In this document: piece by piece, positions 42,983-52,417 of the stretch
Numbering within the stretch: the stretch's first letter is position 1
How the letters are laid out: each line of letters begins with the position of its first letter
Origin: Minisyncoccota bacterium
GTDB lineage: Bacteria > Patescibacteriota > JACMRA01
NCBI GenBank assembly: GCA_014376695.1
Contig: JACMRA010000008.1
Span: forward strand, 1 to 64,000
Reading direction: 5' to 3'
Length of the DNA: 64,000 nucleotides
Position numbers and translations under genes: made by a program
Notes under the pieces: model-generated
The model's input: the letters and a program-made list of their open reading frames with translations, nothing else
Told to the model about the DNA's origin: nothing
The model's database searches: none

Positions 42983-44290
42983 ATGCCTCAAATGAGCCTA
43001 TTCAAAAAATTCATACATATCACAATGGCGATTATTTTGACATGTTCAACTATTAATCTGTCCTTATCACCTCTGCAGTCTATTACTGTAACGGCGCAAA
43101 GTCCGCTAAGTACCTTCGAACAGCGAAAAACTGATATCAAAGCCAAGCAAGCCGAAATCGATCAACAACTCAAAGATGTAAACGTTGACTTTGAAAGCAC
43201 TACAAATCGAAAATCTACATTGGCCGCAGAAAGAAAAGCCAGAGAAGAAGAAGTCAACAAAATTAAAACTTCGATCGAAATTATTGATGTACTAAGCAAA
43301 AAAATTCAAGGACAAATTGAAGAGTACAAAAAAGAACTACAGGGGTTAGAAAATACTCAAGCTGAGATATATAATGAATTATGGATTGATTCGCGTATTC
43401 CATTTTTGGCTAAATTACTTAATCGAAATATTATCGAATCATTTGAAGCTGGTAAAAAACTCAAAAACCTTGAGGACGAAGCCAGTAAAATCACAGAAGA
43501 AATTCGATCGAAAAATCAACAGCTTGAAGAACAGTTAGCCGAGCAAATAAAACTTAAATCCCAGTGGCAGGCGGCCCAGGCAATAGTTGATACAAAAGTG
43601 TTCGGACTTAACAATCTTATTGAACAGGTGCAAAATGACGAATCCAAATACGCTCAACTAATGAAGGCTTTAACCGACCAAAAAAAAGCTAGAGATATTG
43701 AATTAGAAAAAGCAGGGATAGATTACAAAAAACTAGAAGAAGAAATTACCACAAAAAATCAGGAAGCCCAAAAAGCTGGACTTTATCAACCAAATAATTT
43801 AGTTCCCAACAATAACAAACCCGGATATATTGGGTGTTGGAACGAAGCTAATAATCTGAACGTGCCAAGAGGATTTTTTGGGCCAATAGTATCTAAAGGA
43901 ACTTATAATCAACCGTTCCATTGCGGCCACGACGGGCTAGATATAGGTGGCAATTGGGGGGAACCGTTATTCGCTTTGGCAGATGGTATCGTTGTGCAAA
44001 CTGGATATGATTACGCAGCGGGAAACCACATTGTAATTGAAATGACACTACCTTCGGGTCAAAAAGTATACTCGCATTACCTACATATGCTTACTCCAAG
44101 CTTAGTTAGATCTGGTGACTTTGTGAGAAAAGGTCAGCCAGTTGGTAAGCTTGGATCGACCGGCAATAGCTCAGGTAGGCATGTCCACTTAATGCTCATT
44201 GATACAAGCAGTGGTAACTATTTTTGTAGCTACGGTGGCAATGCTAAGTGTTACAACCCAGCTCGCTTTATTGACAACGTAATCGGCTAA
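42983..44290 (+). CDS. Secreted M23 peptidoglycan peptidase with coiled coil
   Basis: 435 residues: signal peptide (about 8-37), a long coiled coil (about 45-265, Lys/Glu/Gln rich), and a C-terminal LytM/M23 domain. Zinc ligands are seen in FHCGHDGLDIGG (HxxxD) and RHVHLMLI (HxH). The layout matches EnvC-type proteins that cut cell-wall cross-links at division. A Cys pair near the domain (GCWNE, HCGHD) and two late Cys may form disulfides. Length normal for the class. Confidence 0.88.
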   Translation: MPQMSLFKKFIHITMAIILTCSTINLSLSPLQSITVTAQSPLSTFEQRKTDIKAKQAEIDQQLKDVNVDFESTTNRKSTLAAERKAREEEVNKIKTSIEIIDVLSKKIQGQIEEYKKELQGLENTQAEIYNELWIDSRIPFLAKLLNRNIIESFEAGKKLKNLEDEASKITEEIRSKNQQLEEQLAEQIKLKSQWQAAQAIVDTKVFGLNNLIEQVQNDESKYAQLMKALTDQKKARDIELEKAGIDYKKLEEEITTKNQEAQKAGLYQPNNLVPNNNKPGYIGCWNEANNLNVPRGFFGPIVSKGTYNQPFHCGHDGLDIGGNWGEPLFALADGIVVQTGYDYAAGNHIVIEMTLPSGQKVYSHYLHMLTPSLVRSGDFVRKGQPVGKLGSTGNSSGRHVHLMLIDTSSGNYFCSYGGNAKCYNPARFIDNVIG

Positions 44291-44399
44291 ATTGTTAAAT
44301 GCGAACTTGCTACTTAATATATACTAAGTACTTTTCAAGTATTAACACTATTTCTGTTGATTAAGACAAAGTAAAATTGAGCTATCAACGTAAATCACT

Positions 44400-44428
44400 T
44401 TGACTTTTTGGAAAATTTGTGCTATATT
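44400..44428 (+). promoter_or_regulatory. Promoter for the 44465 gene
   Basis: TTGACT, a 17-base spacer and TATATT. It covers an earlier possible start at 44408, supporting the ATG at 44465. Confidence 0.65.
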
Positions 44429-44464
44429 AAAAACATAGTTCGAATTATTAATTATCAGTCATTT

Positions 44465-45004
44465 ATGTCCTATAGAATCTCCACCCTACAAAAAACACTT
44501 TTGATACTTGGAATTTGCTGTTTCACAGTTATCGGAATAACTTCCACCTCTGGTCTAGTTGCTCGAGCCGAAGAACCAACAACGCCAAATACTCCTAGTA
44601 TGGGAATTCCGACAGCCACAGGGGCAGCTCAAACAACTAACACCGCCGCACCTGCAGTTCCAGTACCCAAAACCGAAATAATTCAAGGTGGAGCAATTAT
44701 AATAGCTAGACCAGGAGTTACTACAAAAGAGTTTAAGCCTGAGTCCGACACCGTTAAGGCTACCGCGACTGGAGCTACTAATGAGCTAAAGGCTAGTGAC
44801 CTCACAATTCAAAAAACCGTCGAAACAAAAGTCAAAACAGCTGCCGAAGCAGTTCGAACTGGAGCTGTACCCGCATTCCTGCTTATCGCCGCACCAGTGG
44901 CAGTAATGCTTTGGTACCAGTATCGATTTATCCGAAGTAGAAAAACCAGTCTTGCGACAACTGAAGAAAAAATCACAACCTCAATAGAATTTGACAAAAA
45001 ATAA
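44465..45004 (+). CDS. Surface protein with signal peptide and C-terminal anchor
   Basis: 179 residues: signal peptide (about 8-35, ending VARAEEP), a Thr/Pro/Ala-rich mature part, and a C-terminal membrane helix (about 133-150, AFLLIAAPVAVMLWY) followed by a charged tail. There is no LPxTG motif. The start is set by the promoter that overlaps the upstream alternative. Function unknown. Confidence 0.6.
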   Translation: MSYRISTLQKTLLILGICCFTVIGITSTSGLVARAEEPTTPNTPSMGIPTATGAAQTTNTAAPAVPVPKTEIIQGGAIIIARPGVTTKEFKPESDTVKATATGATNELKASDLTIQKTVETKVKTAAEAVRTGAVPAFLLIAAPVAVMLWYQYRFIRSRKTSLATTEEKITTSIEFDKK

Positions 45005-45037
45005 TAATTTAATCATTTTTGAGGTATCAATACAATT

Positions 45038-45065
45038 GCTAGAGTACCGTCTCTAGCTTTTTTTT
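45038..45065 (+). terminator. Strong terminator directly upstream of nusA
   Basis: GCTAGAG-taccgt-CTCTAGC is a perfect 7-bp stem followed by eight T residues, ending 17 bases before the nusA ATG. No separate nusA promoter is evident between hairpin and start. Confidence 0.8.
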
Positions 45066-45082
45066 CTAAAAAAATATAATAT

Positions 45083-46210
45083 ATGTCCATTAATCTTAGC
45101 GAACTAAAAGAAGTTATTGAATACATCTGCATAGAAAAAAATCTTGACATCAATGAGGTCAAAAAATCTATCGAAATTGCCATTGCCGGTGCATACAGAA
45201 AGGAATTCGGTCAAAAAGATGCATCTTACGCTGTAGACTTTGATCTTAATACAGGTCTTTACACAGTTTTTAAAACAATGACCGTGGTCGAGGAAGTTCT
45301 TAATCCGGCCCAGCAGTTATCCGTTCTGGAGGCAAGACTAACCAAGCCAGATGCAATGCTTGATGACGTTCTCAAAACCTCGCTGGAGCTAGATCAGCAA
45401 GTCAATTTTGGCCGTATCTCATCTCAGATTGCCAAACAAGTACTAACTAACAGTGTCCAAAATGCACGGCACGGCAAGATCCTACAGCAATTTGTAGATA
45501 AAGTCGGAGAAATTGTGTCAGTCGAAGTTGATTATTTCCACAAGGGTGGCTACTACGTTAAATTGGGTCAGACCCACGGTTTCTTGAGTCGCGAAAATTT
45601 AATGCCGATCGATAAGTTCAAATCCGGTATTCATATCAAAGCCTTAATTGTTAATATCACAGAAGACAATCAGGGTAATGCCAAAATTGTGCTTTCAAGA
45701 ACTCACAACGACTTTATTAGCGCACTTATTCGCTCCGAAATTCCAGAAGTAGCTAGCGGGCTAGTCAATATCGAAAAGATTGCTCGAGAACCAGGATTTA
45801 GATCTAAAGTTCTCGTCTCGGCGGCTGACGATGCAGATATTGATCCCGTTGGAAGTATTCTTGGGCGAAAAAACATGCGAATCATTAATATTTTGAGAGA
45901 GGTCAACACCAATATGCAAGAGAAAATTGACATTATTGAGTGGCAACCTGAAGACGTAGATCTAATGATTATGGACTGCCTCGAACCAGCTCAAATTGAA
46001 CGCGTTGATTATAATGAAGCAACCAAACACGCCGATGTTTATTGCTACAAAGATGAGGCTGCCCTTGCGGTTGGCCGAAGAGGACTTAACATTAAACTGG
46101 CTCAAGAACTATTGGACATAGAACTTAATCTTGTCACTATTGACGGTGAGAACCCTGAAACCAGCCTCAGCCAAGAGTCTAAATCCGATTCTAGTATTAT
46201 CTTGGAATAG
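45083..46210 (+). CDS. nusA: Transcription termination/antitermination factor NusA
   Basis: 375 residues: N-terminal RNA polymerase-binding domain (1-125, with KKSIEIAIAGAYRKEFG), an S1 domain (about 135-200, GEIVSVEVDYFHKGGYYVKLG) and two KH domains (about 210-345, DPVGSILGRKNMRI and DEAALAVGRRGLNIKLA). There is no C-terminal acidic repeat domain, as in most non-proteobacterial NusA. It sits directly behind a strong terminator hairpin, which its own activity could affect. rimP, the usual upstream partner, is absent. Confidence 0.95.
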   Translation: MSINLSELKEVIEYICIEKNLDINEVKKSIEIAIAGAYRKEFGQKDASYAVDFDLNTGLYTVFKTMTVVEEVLNPAQQLSVLEARLTKPDAMLDDVLKTSLELDQQVNFGRISSQIAKQVLTNSVQNARHGKILQQFVDKVGEIVSVEVDYFHKGGYYVKLGQTHGFLSRENLMPIDKFKSGIHIKALIVNITEDNQGNAKIVLSRTHNDFISALIRSEIPEVASGLVNIEKIAREPGFRSKVLVSAADDADIDPVGSILGRKNMRIINILREVNTNMQEKIDIIEWQPEDVDLMIMDCLEPAQIERVDYNEATKHADVYCYKDEAALAVGRRGLNIKLAQELLDIELNLVTIDGENPETSLSQESKSDSSIILE

Positions 46211-46267
46211 CGACTCGGGTCAAAATCTTATTTTATCATTAATAGCTGTGTTTAGCAATTCCTCTGT

Positions 46268-47764
46268 ATGTTTTCCAAGTCTGCCAAGGTTCCAAAATCA
46301 CCGAAAATCAAACCTAAAACTACTTTTTGGGTTAAAGTCTCGAAGTTTTTATCTACTATATTTTTGATAGTAAGTATAATCTTTGTCTCCGGGGTAGGTA
46401 TGGTGGCTTGGGAGGTAAATGCCCAGTCTCAAAAACTTAAAGGAGGGATAGATCTCAACCCACTAGCTTTTATAAGCGCCGGATTAACCAATGCCGTTAC
46501 CGGTAGTCGCACGCCAATCAAAGGAGAGTCTGAAGGCAGGACAAATTTTTTGGTAGCCGGCCTTGACCCTCTAAACGGGAACTCAGACACTATGATTATA
46601 ATAAGTTATTTTCATAAAGAAAAAAAAGTAGCGGCGGTGAATATTCCAAGAGATCTTTATATGACGGAGAGTGCCACTGGAATAAATAAGCTCAACGCAA
46701 TATACACGATATATAGAAATGATAAACAGCTCGATCCAAAAAGCTCGGCCGAAAAACTAGTGAAATTTATTGAAGACGAGTTTAAAGTCCCTCTGCATTA
46801 CTGGGCAACTATCAATATAAATGGACTTAGGCAGATGATTGATCAATTAGGCGGCGTTGATGTAAAAATTGATAATGATTTTATTGATTACACGTTCCCA
46901 ACGGACGGATATACGGGGTTCATTAAGCCAGCACCCAGTTTTAAAACTGGCGTCGAAAAAATGGATGGTACGAGGGCCTCAATCTACGCGCGAAGTCGGC
47001 ACGCAGACGGAGTTGAAGGCGGTGATTTTGCTCGATCCAGGCGATCTAATTTGGTAATTGCCGCCATTCTCACCAAAATAAAAACTAATGATATCTGGAG
47101 TAATATTGGTAATATATCTGGATACCTCAAGGTTTTGGGGGACAATGTACAAACTAATATGACCCCAGAAGAGATGATAAGTAGCGGTCAAATCCTAAAA
47201 GACATTAATCCCCAAAATGATTATTACAAAGGGGTTTGGCAATACGGCAATGGATTTTTGTGTAGCTTTAATAATGGGACATCTTACGTTGCATACGGAA
47301 CAGAAGGGGATTGCGGACGATTCCTTGCTGGTAGTAAAAACCCCAGTAAATACCGCACAATGGCTCAAGAGTACGTTGTCAACATGCTAACAGAGGCTAA
47401 GTTTGATGAAATACAATATCAGACCATAAATCTTATTGGGAATAACTCCCCGACAATTGTAGCCTTGTCAAAGGAACTCACGAATAATAGGATGACCTTC
47501 AACGTTAATAATAATTTTCGTTTTGCTGGCACCACAAATACCAAAGCGAGTGCCTCAAATAATCAATCTAAAAGTTCGGCCACCTCAGTTCAAAACAAAG
47601 TTTCTGTGTATATTCCTGATAAAAAGGTTAAACAGATTTTTAGCGAGTTAAATCCTAAACCATTCCAAACCGAGTATGAATTTGTCGAAAGCCTACCTCA
47701 AGAAATTGCGAACAATAAAACCATTAATTCGGCTAAGGATATTATAATCTACGATGCTCGCTAA
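46268..47764 (+). CDS. LytR-CpsA-Psr family cell-wall glycopolymer ligase
   Basis: 498 residues: a basic cytoplasmic start, one membrane helix (about 25-48), and the LCP domain (about 95-320) with the phosphate-binding residues in LDPLNGNSDTMIIISY, VNIPRDLYM and YARSRHADGVEGGDFARSRR. A C-terminal LytR_C-like region follows. LCP proteins attach undecaprenyl-linked glycopolymers to peptidoglycan. The stop overlaps the next gene by 11 bases. Confidence 0.92.
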   Translation: MFSKSAKVPKSPKIKPKTTFWVKVSKFLSTIFLIVSIIFVSGVGMVAWEVNAQSQKLKGGIDLNPLAFISAGLTNAVTGSRTPIKGESEGRTNFLVAGLDPLNGNSDTMIIISYFHKEKKVAAVNIPRDLYMTESATGINKLNAIYTIYRNDKQLDPKSSAEKLVKFIEDEFKVPLHYWATININGLRQMIDQLGGVDVKIDNDFIDYTFPTDGYTGFIKPAPSFKTGVEKMDGTRASIYARSRHADGVEGGDFARSRRSNLVIAAILTKIKTNDIWSNIGNISGYLKVLGDNVQTNMTPEEMISSGQILKDINPQNDYYKGVWQYGNGFLCSFNNGTSYVAYGTEGDCGRFLAGSKNPSKYRTMAQEYVVNMLTEAKFDEIQYQTINLIGNNSPTIVALSKELTNNRMTFNVNNNFRFAGTTNTKASASNNQSKSSATSVQNKVSVYIPDKKVKQIFSELNPKPFQTEYEFVESLPQEIANNKTINSAKDIIIYDAR

Positions 47765-49022
47765 CCTGCCTCGTTTCAAAGATCGCTATTTGAATATAGG
47801 GATACTACTCTCCCTCGTCTTTGTGGATATGCTGGGGGCCAACATGGTTATCGCCATTTTACCCCAGTTTTTTACGTCGTATTTCGGGGCCAATACGGGG
47901 GGTCAGAACCTAATATACGGACTATTAATTGCCTGCTATCCAATTGGTCAATTATTCGGTGCCCCAATATTTGGTTATTTATCAGATAATCTTGGACGGA
48001 AAAAAATCCTCAAACTATCTCTAACTGGAACCACGTTTTCTTATTGTATATCATTTTTGGCTATTTGCATTAATAACTTGCCACTACTTTTTTTGGCGCG
48101 ACTTCTTGACGGTTTTACGGGTGGTAATATTTTTATCGCTCAAAGTGCCATGCTTGATTCTAGTCAACCCAAATCGAGGTCTAAGAACCTAAGTCTCATA
48201 AGCCTAATGATCGGCCTCGGTGCAATTATTGGCCCTATATTTGGAGGTATTTTAACCGAGTTGAAAACGCCGCTTAACCAATGGGTGCCACTTTTGAGTT
48301 TGGCTATGCCATTTTTTGGGGCTTTTATATTGGGGAGTTTTAATATATTTATTCTGAGCAAGTTTTTCTCAGAGACTAAATCTAACCCGACACAAGTTAT
48401 TGACCTCAGAAAAATAAATCCATTTTATGGCTTCTCACAAATTTTTAAGGCCTTTCGAGTCACTTCGTTAAGGTGGCTGTTTGTGCTGAGTTTTTTGCTT
48501 TCACTGGGTTTTAGTATTTTTAGTAACTTTTTTCCTAAGCTTTTGACCGATAAATTTGCTCTTACACCTCTTTTACTTGGGTCGATAATTTCCTACTTTG
48601 GAGTTTGGGTATTTGGGGCTGTGATTGTTTGCCTACCTCTGTTCAATCGATATTTTAAACACTATCAATCTCTTTATATCACCCTTTTTTTCACGGCAAT
48701 CTCTGGGATGGCTTTGAGTTTTGTGACTCAGATTTGGGGCTATTTTTTGATCCTGCCAATGGTGGCTATTGGTATCGCCTTGTCAACTCCGTTACTCACA
48801 ACGATTATTTCAAATCTGTCCCCAAAGGATCAACAAAGTAAAATTCTTGGAATAAATACATCAATACAAGCACTGGCTGCAACGGCCCCTATTCTCGCAG
48901 GTCTAATAGCCGTCTACTCGCTAGAATTGACTATTTTCATTGGGTTTGTTGTCTATGGGCTGGCTGGATTGATAATATATTTTAAGCCGTCCGAGTTTGA
49001 CGATAGTCAATGTAACACCTAG
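47754..49022 (+). CDS. Major facilitator superfamily transporter
   Basis: 422 residues with about 12 membrane helices. The MFS motif A is in GYLSDNLGRKKIL (about 79-91), with RLLDGFTGG in helix 4. It resembles drug- or small-solute exporters of the DHA type, but the substrate cannot be named. Starts inside the LCP gene end (translational coupling) and overlaps murJ tail to tail by 41 bases. Confidence 0.88.
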   Translation: MLANLPRFKDRYLNIGILLSLVFVDMLGANMVIAILPQFFTSYFGANTGGQNLIYGLLIACYPIGQLFGAPIFGYLSDNLGRKKILKLSLTGTTFSYCISFLAICINNLPLLFLARLLDGFTGGNIFIAQSAMLDSSQPKSRSKNLSLISLMIGLGAIIGPIFGGILTELKTPLNQWVPLLSLAMPFFGAFILGSFNIFILSKFFSETKSNPTQVIDLRKINPFYGFSQIFKAFRVTSLRWLFVLSFLLSLGFSIFSNFFPKLLTDKFALTPLLLGSIISYFGVWVFGAVIVCLPLFNRYFKHYQSLYITLFFTAISGMALSFVTQIWGYFLILPMVAIGIALSTPLLTTIISNLSPKDQQSKILGINTSIQALAATAPILAGLIAVYSLELTIFIGFVVYGLAGLIIYFKPSEFDDSQCNT

Positions 49023-50382
49023 CCCCCAAAAATAGAGTCAATAGAATGTTGTTTATTACAAAGCTGAACATGACTACCTGTGCGGTGAATCCTCCTATAA
49101 ACTGTAGCAAAACTAAACACAAGATGGCCGACACTACATTGGCTATAACCGACGAAATAATTGGGTACCAATTTGCTTCTAGTGCAATAAAATAACGATT
49201 AAGTATCTCACACATTGACTGAAAAATAATTGCCGCCGAGCCAAGAACGGTTAGTTGGATGATTAGATTAAATATGTCTGGGTGGTTAAGTAAGCTACTG
49301 GGCTTTGCAAAGGAGAGGGTACGAATTATCAGGAGCAAAACTGGATTGAACAAAGCTGTAATCACAGTTGCAATACCTCCAAACACCAGCGTTAGCATCA
49401 AATATTTGTATAAATGCTTCCAAAAAGCATCGCTTCTGCCATGGTTGATAAGGATTTTGGCTATGTCAGGTAGGAAGACTGCACCAACGGCCACCATCAA
49501 CCCATAAAATACCCCTTGTATATTCATAGCCATTCTAAGCGCCGAAAGTTCACCAGTATTTTTGGATAATATGGTAATTAACGTCTCCGCGAGTCGAGCC
49601 GCAGGAAAAATTAATATTCTCGGTAAAAATAAGTACAAAGCTTGGATTAAATAGCCGCCAATCCCATCAAACCACCCAATATCAAATCTAAAACCAATCC
49701 GCCAAGCATCCCACCCAAAGGCAATCATAGCAATTGTAAAACCCGTCAAAAGCCCATAGGCAGCCCCAGTAATCCCAAACAAACCATAAAGAAGTGACAA
49801 CCCAATAATCGACCCAATATTCGATAAAACTCCATCTAATGCAAAAACTTTGAACGACTTATTAGCATTTAGAAATACTCCAAAGATTGTCTTGACGGCA
49901 AAAAGGATCGGGGCAACCAAAAATATTTGATTAAGTAGTACATAATTGTGTTCTAAGCCATAACTCTTGACCCGGGTGTAAAGATCCAAATTAATAAGTT
50001 TGAGCAAGTCAGCCGAGAAAATAATACCAATTAAGCAAAGCACGCCAATGAATCCGCTAAAAAATATCATCGACCAAGTTAAGAATTGGTTGGTTTTGGT
50101 ATTTTTCTGGGCGTCTAACTTGATTATTTGCGGGAGTAAAGCAACTCCAACGGAGCCCAATATGAAGAGTGTTACGATATTTTCGTTTAGGACGCTGGCG
50201 GCATTGAATATTTCGGCCTCGATTGGACTGAGTCTACCAACCAAAATCTCCCGGACAAGCCCAAGACCTCTACTGGCAAAAGCCCAAAAAACCAAAATCA
50301 ATATTGACGTAAGGTTAGCAGATTGTCTAAATTTGGCTATGGTACTAGTTACTAAAGAGCTGATCTTTTGTCTTGAATTCAT
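48982..50382 (-). CDS. murJ: Lipid II flippase MurJ (MviN)
   Basis: A 466-residue multi-pass protein of the MOP superfamily. The family start SRGLGLVREILVGRLSP and the EIFNAASVLNENIVTLFILGSVGVALLP stretch match MurJ/MviN, with about 13-14 helices. It moves lipid II across the membrane for peptidoglycan building. The pilin-like gene pair lies upstream on the same strand. Confidence 0.88.
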   Translation of the reverse strand: MNSRQKISSLVTSTIAKFRQSANLTSILILVFWAFASRGLGLVREILVGRLSPIEAEIFNAASVLNENIVTLFILGSVGVALLPQIIKLDAQKNTKTNQFLTWSMIFFSGFIGVLCLIGIIFSADLLKLINLDLYTRVKSYGLEHNYVLLNQIFLVAPILFAVKTIFGVFLNANKSFKVFALDGVLSNIGSIIGLSLLYGLFGITGAAYGLLTGFTIAMIAFGWDAWRIGFRFDIGWFDGIGGYLIQALYLFLPRILIFPAARLAETLITILSKNTGELSALRMAMNIQGVFYGLMVAVGAVFLPDIAKILINHGRSDAFWKHLYKYLMLTLVFGGIATVITALFNPVLLLIIRTLSFAKPSSLLNHPDIFNLIIQLTVLGSAAIIFQSMCEILNRYFIALEANWYPIISSVIANVVSAILCLVLLQFIGGFTAQVVMFSFVINNILLTLFLGARCYIDYRQTRTA

Positions 50383-50422
50383 ATTCTTTTTTATTCGTGG
50401 TTTCTTTTTAATTCGTTAGTGA

Positions 50423-50902
50423 TTATTTTGACCAAGCGCCCAAGACAGAGAGAACAATAGCAATTAAGCCGTAGGCCAGAACACTAAACACAAGTCCCGT
50501 GACTGCGTAGCGAATTGACTTGAGTCCCTCTTCGTATTTTTTGGAGTCCCCTTCCGATGTTAGCATCTTAAAGGCCCCTATTAACACAAATATAATTGCA
50601 ATAGATCCAGCTACATAAGTCATCAAAACTGCAATGTCAACGGCAATGTTACTTGCAATCTCTCCAGCGGTACCGGATTGATATCGGGTGTTGTTTTTGA
50701 ATGAGCCTAAGCAACCGAATATATCGCAGGGGTTCTCTGGTTTTGGGATAGAAGAAGGATTAGGTGCACCGGGATTTTGAATTATAGGTGAAATCCCGCT
50801 CCCAGCATTGGTCGCAGCTTTGTCTGCAATTGGGGCTATAGTTTCTGTAGGGACGTAAACGTTTTTAGGGGCTGAGCTTAAAGTCGTGTATTGATATGCC
50901 AT
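50423..50902 (-). CDS. TrbC/VirB2-like pilin family protein
   Basis: 159 residues: no classical signal, a Pro/Ser-rich N-terminal half with two Cys (CDIFGCLG), then two membrane helices (about 88-110 and 125-153) joined by the charged loop TSEGDSKKYEEGLKSIRYA. This closely matches the helix-loop-helix of the 28029 protein (TDQEKGAEKGLKIIRNA). It follows the 50907 gene by four bases. Confidence 0.7.
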   Translation of the reverse strand: MAYQYTTLSSAPKNVYVPTETIAPIADKAATNAGSGISPIIQNPGAPNPSSIPKPENPCDIFGCLGSFKNNTRYQSGTAGEIASNIAVDIAVLMTYVAGSIAIIFVLIGAFKMLTSEGDSKKYEEGLKSIRYAVTGLVFSVLAYGLIAIVLSVLGAWSK

Positions 50903-50906
50903 AATA

Positions 50907-52298
50907 TTAAAGTTTTATATTAACTGGCGAGCAGGACTCTTCCAGTGTTCCATTTTTGAGATCTACGTCAGTGGCCTTGAGATTCTTAAGCGATCCAATT
51001 GTTGGTTCATGGAGTTGGAATTTGGTGATGTTGTCGGTAAGTTGTTTTTGCCTTTGAGCTGAAAGTTTATTTGTAGTATTAGTGAACTTAAAAGCTGGGT
51101 CGTTACAAGCCTTGATCTTAGCAAAATCACTGTATCCACTGTTGGTACTGTCGGATTTGGTTGGATCGGTGTTATAAATATTTACTTCGTCTCCATCAGC
51201 AATTCCATCATCATCGCTATCGGCTTTGTTTGGGTTGGTACGGTAAGCTTGCTCTTGAATATTAGTCAGCCCGTCCTTGTCGGGATCAGCGTCGAGACCG
51301 CAGATAGAATTGTCAGCGCACTTCTCTTGGACAACTTTGACTGGTTCAAAATTTTGTTTGAGGAAGTCTGGGGTCAAAGTCTCGAGGGTGTCTTTTTTGG
51401 CAACGTCTGCTGGTTTGGGACCGTTAGGATCATTGAAAACAACTACCACTGAACGAGCTGAGCGTGTTGGCTCGCTTGTACCCATAGAATCTCCATTTTG
51501 ACTTGATGAACTAACGCTAATGCTAGAGGTACTTTGAGGATTGACCCCTGCTTTGCGCTGGGAAGCGGACCACCAAGCGTACGCGCCTAGACCTACAAAT
51601 AACAAAACCAAAACTAATGCAATCAGGGCGAATAACCATCTGCGCGATTTTGACTCCGTGGGGATATCGCCAGCATGAGCATCATCTTTCAAATCTAGAC
51701 CAGGAGCCGTTGGGTCGATTAAAGTCGAATCTACATAGGTTCCGTCTACTTGACTTATACCGCTATTAGGTATTATGCCGGTGTCTAAATTGGGTTGGCT
51801 AGGATTATAAATGCTCTTGTAATCCTCAAAATTAGCCTGAGGATAGGTAACCGATTCGTAGACAAGACTTGGATCGACTGGCACTGGATTGATCTGCTGA
51901 GGGGCAGGGGTCAAAGGCTGGGTAGGATTAAGGAGTATGTCACTTGTTGCAGTAACCGTACCAAGGTTATTAATTGCCGGTTGTTGATATAATTTGTTAA
52001 GTTGGGCTTCGGCTTGCGGGTTGACCCCCTCGTTATAATCGTGGTTATAAAGATTTTCGTTTGGGGTCTGGATTTGTGGTATATTCGACTTGTCTATTGG
52101 CGGCGGGGTAAGCGTGCCGACTCCTTCGGTGTTATAGTATTTCATTGCTTTTGCAATAATGTCCGATTCAGGGTCTCTGGGGATTTCTTGGGCAATTGAT
52201 AGTTGCTCCGCATCGAGGGTTGAATAAGGGTCGTTAGGATCTAAGGCAGGATTGTGATTTGGATTATTGGCGTTAGTATTGGTGTTGGGAGTCGGCAT
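50907..52298 (-). CDS. Membrane protein with calcium-binding TSP3-like repeats
   Basis: 463 residues: an Asn/Pro/Gln-rich N-terminal half of about 220 residues, one membrane helix (about 222-245), a Ser-rich linker, then an outer part with Asp-rich repeats (DADPDKDGLTNIQE, NKADSDDDGIADGDE, NTDPTKSDSTNSG) like thrombospondin type 3 or dockerin-like calcium loops. Likely a surface protein co-made with the pilin-like protein at 50423. Confidence 0.7.
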   Translation of the reverse strand: MPTPNTNTNANNPNHNPALDPNDPYSTLDAEQLSIAQEIPRDPESDIIAKAMKYYNTEGVGTLTPPPIDKSNIPQIQTPNENLYNHDYNEGVNPQAEAQLNKLYQQPAINNLGTVTATSDILLNPTQPLTPAPQQINPVPVDPSLVYESVTYPQANFEDYKSIYNPSQPNLDTGIIPNSGISQVDGTYVDSTLIDPTAPGLDLKDDAHAGDIPTESKSRRWLFALIALVLVLLFVGLGAYAWWSASQRKAGVNPQSTSSISVSSSSQNGDSMGTSEPTRSARSVVVVFNDPNGPKPADVAKKDTLETLTPDFLKQNFEPVKVVQEKCADNSICGLDADPDKDGLTNIQEQAYRTNPNKADSDDDGIADGDEVNIYNTDPTKSDSTNSGYSDFAKIKACNDPAFKFTNTTNKLSAQRQKQLTDNITKFQLHEPTIGSLKNLKATDVDLKNGTLEESCSPVNIKL

Positions 52299-52346
52299 AA
52301 CAAAAACGGTTATTAAATCAATTGAATAAAGGTAAATTCTGTGTTT

Positions 52347-52375
52347 ATTTTAACCGAAAATTAAATTTTTGACAA
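52347..52375 (-). promoter_or_regulatory. Promoter for the 50907-50423 pair
   Basis: Minus strand TTGTCA (52370-52375), 17-base spacer, TAAAAT (52347-52352). Confidence 0.55.
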
Positions 52376-52417
52376 GTAGTCAGTAAACAAAAATCGGGCT
52401 AACAAAAATCGAGGCAG

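Noticed and set aside
45075..45080. TATAAT two bases before the nusA ATG as a nusA promoter
   Set aside because: It would start transcription inside the gene and there is no -35 at the right distance; it is part of the common AT-rich start context.
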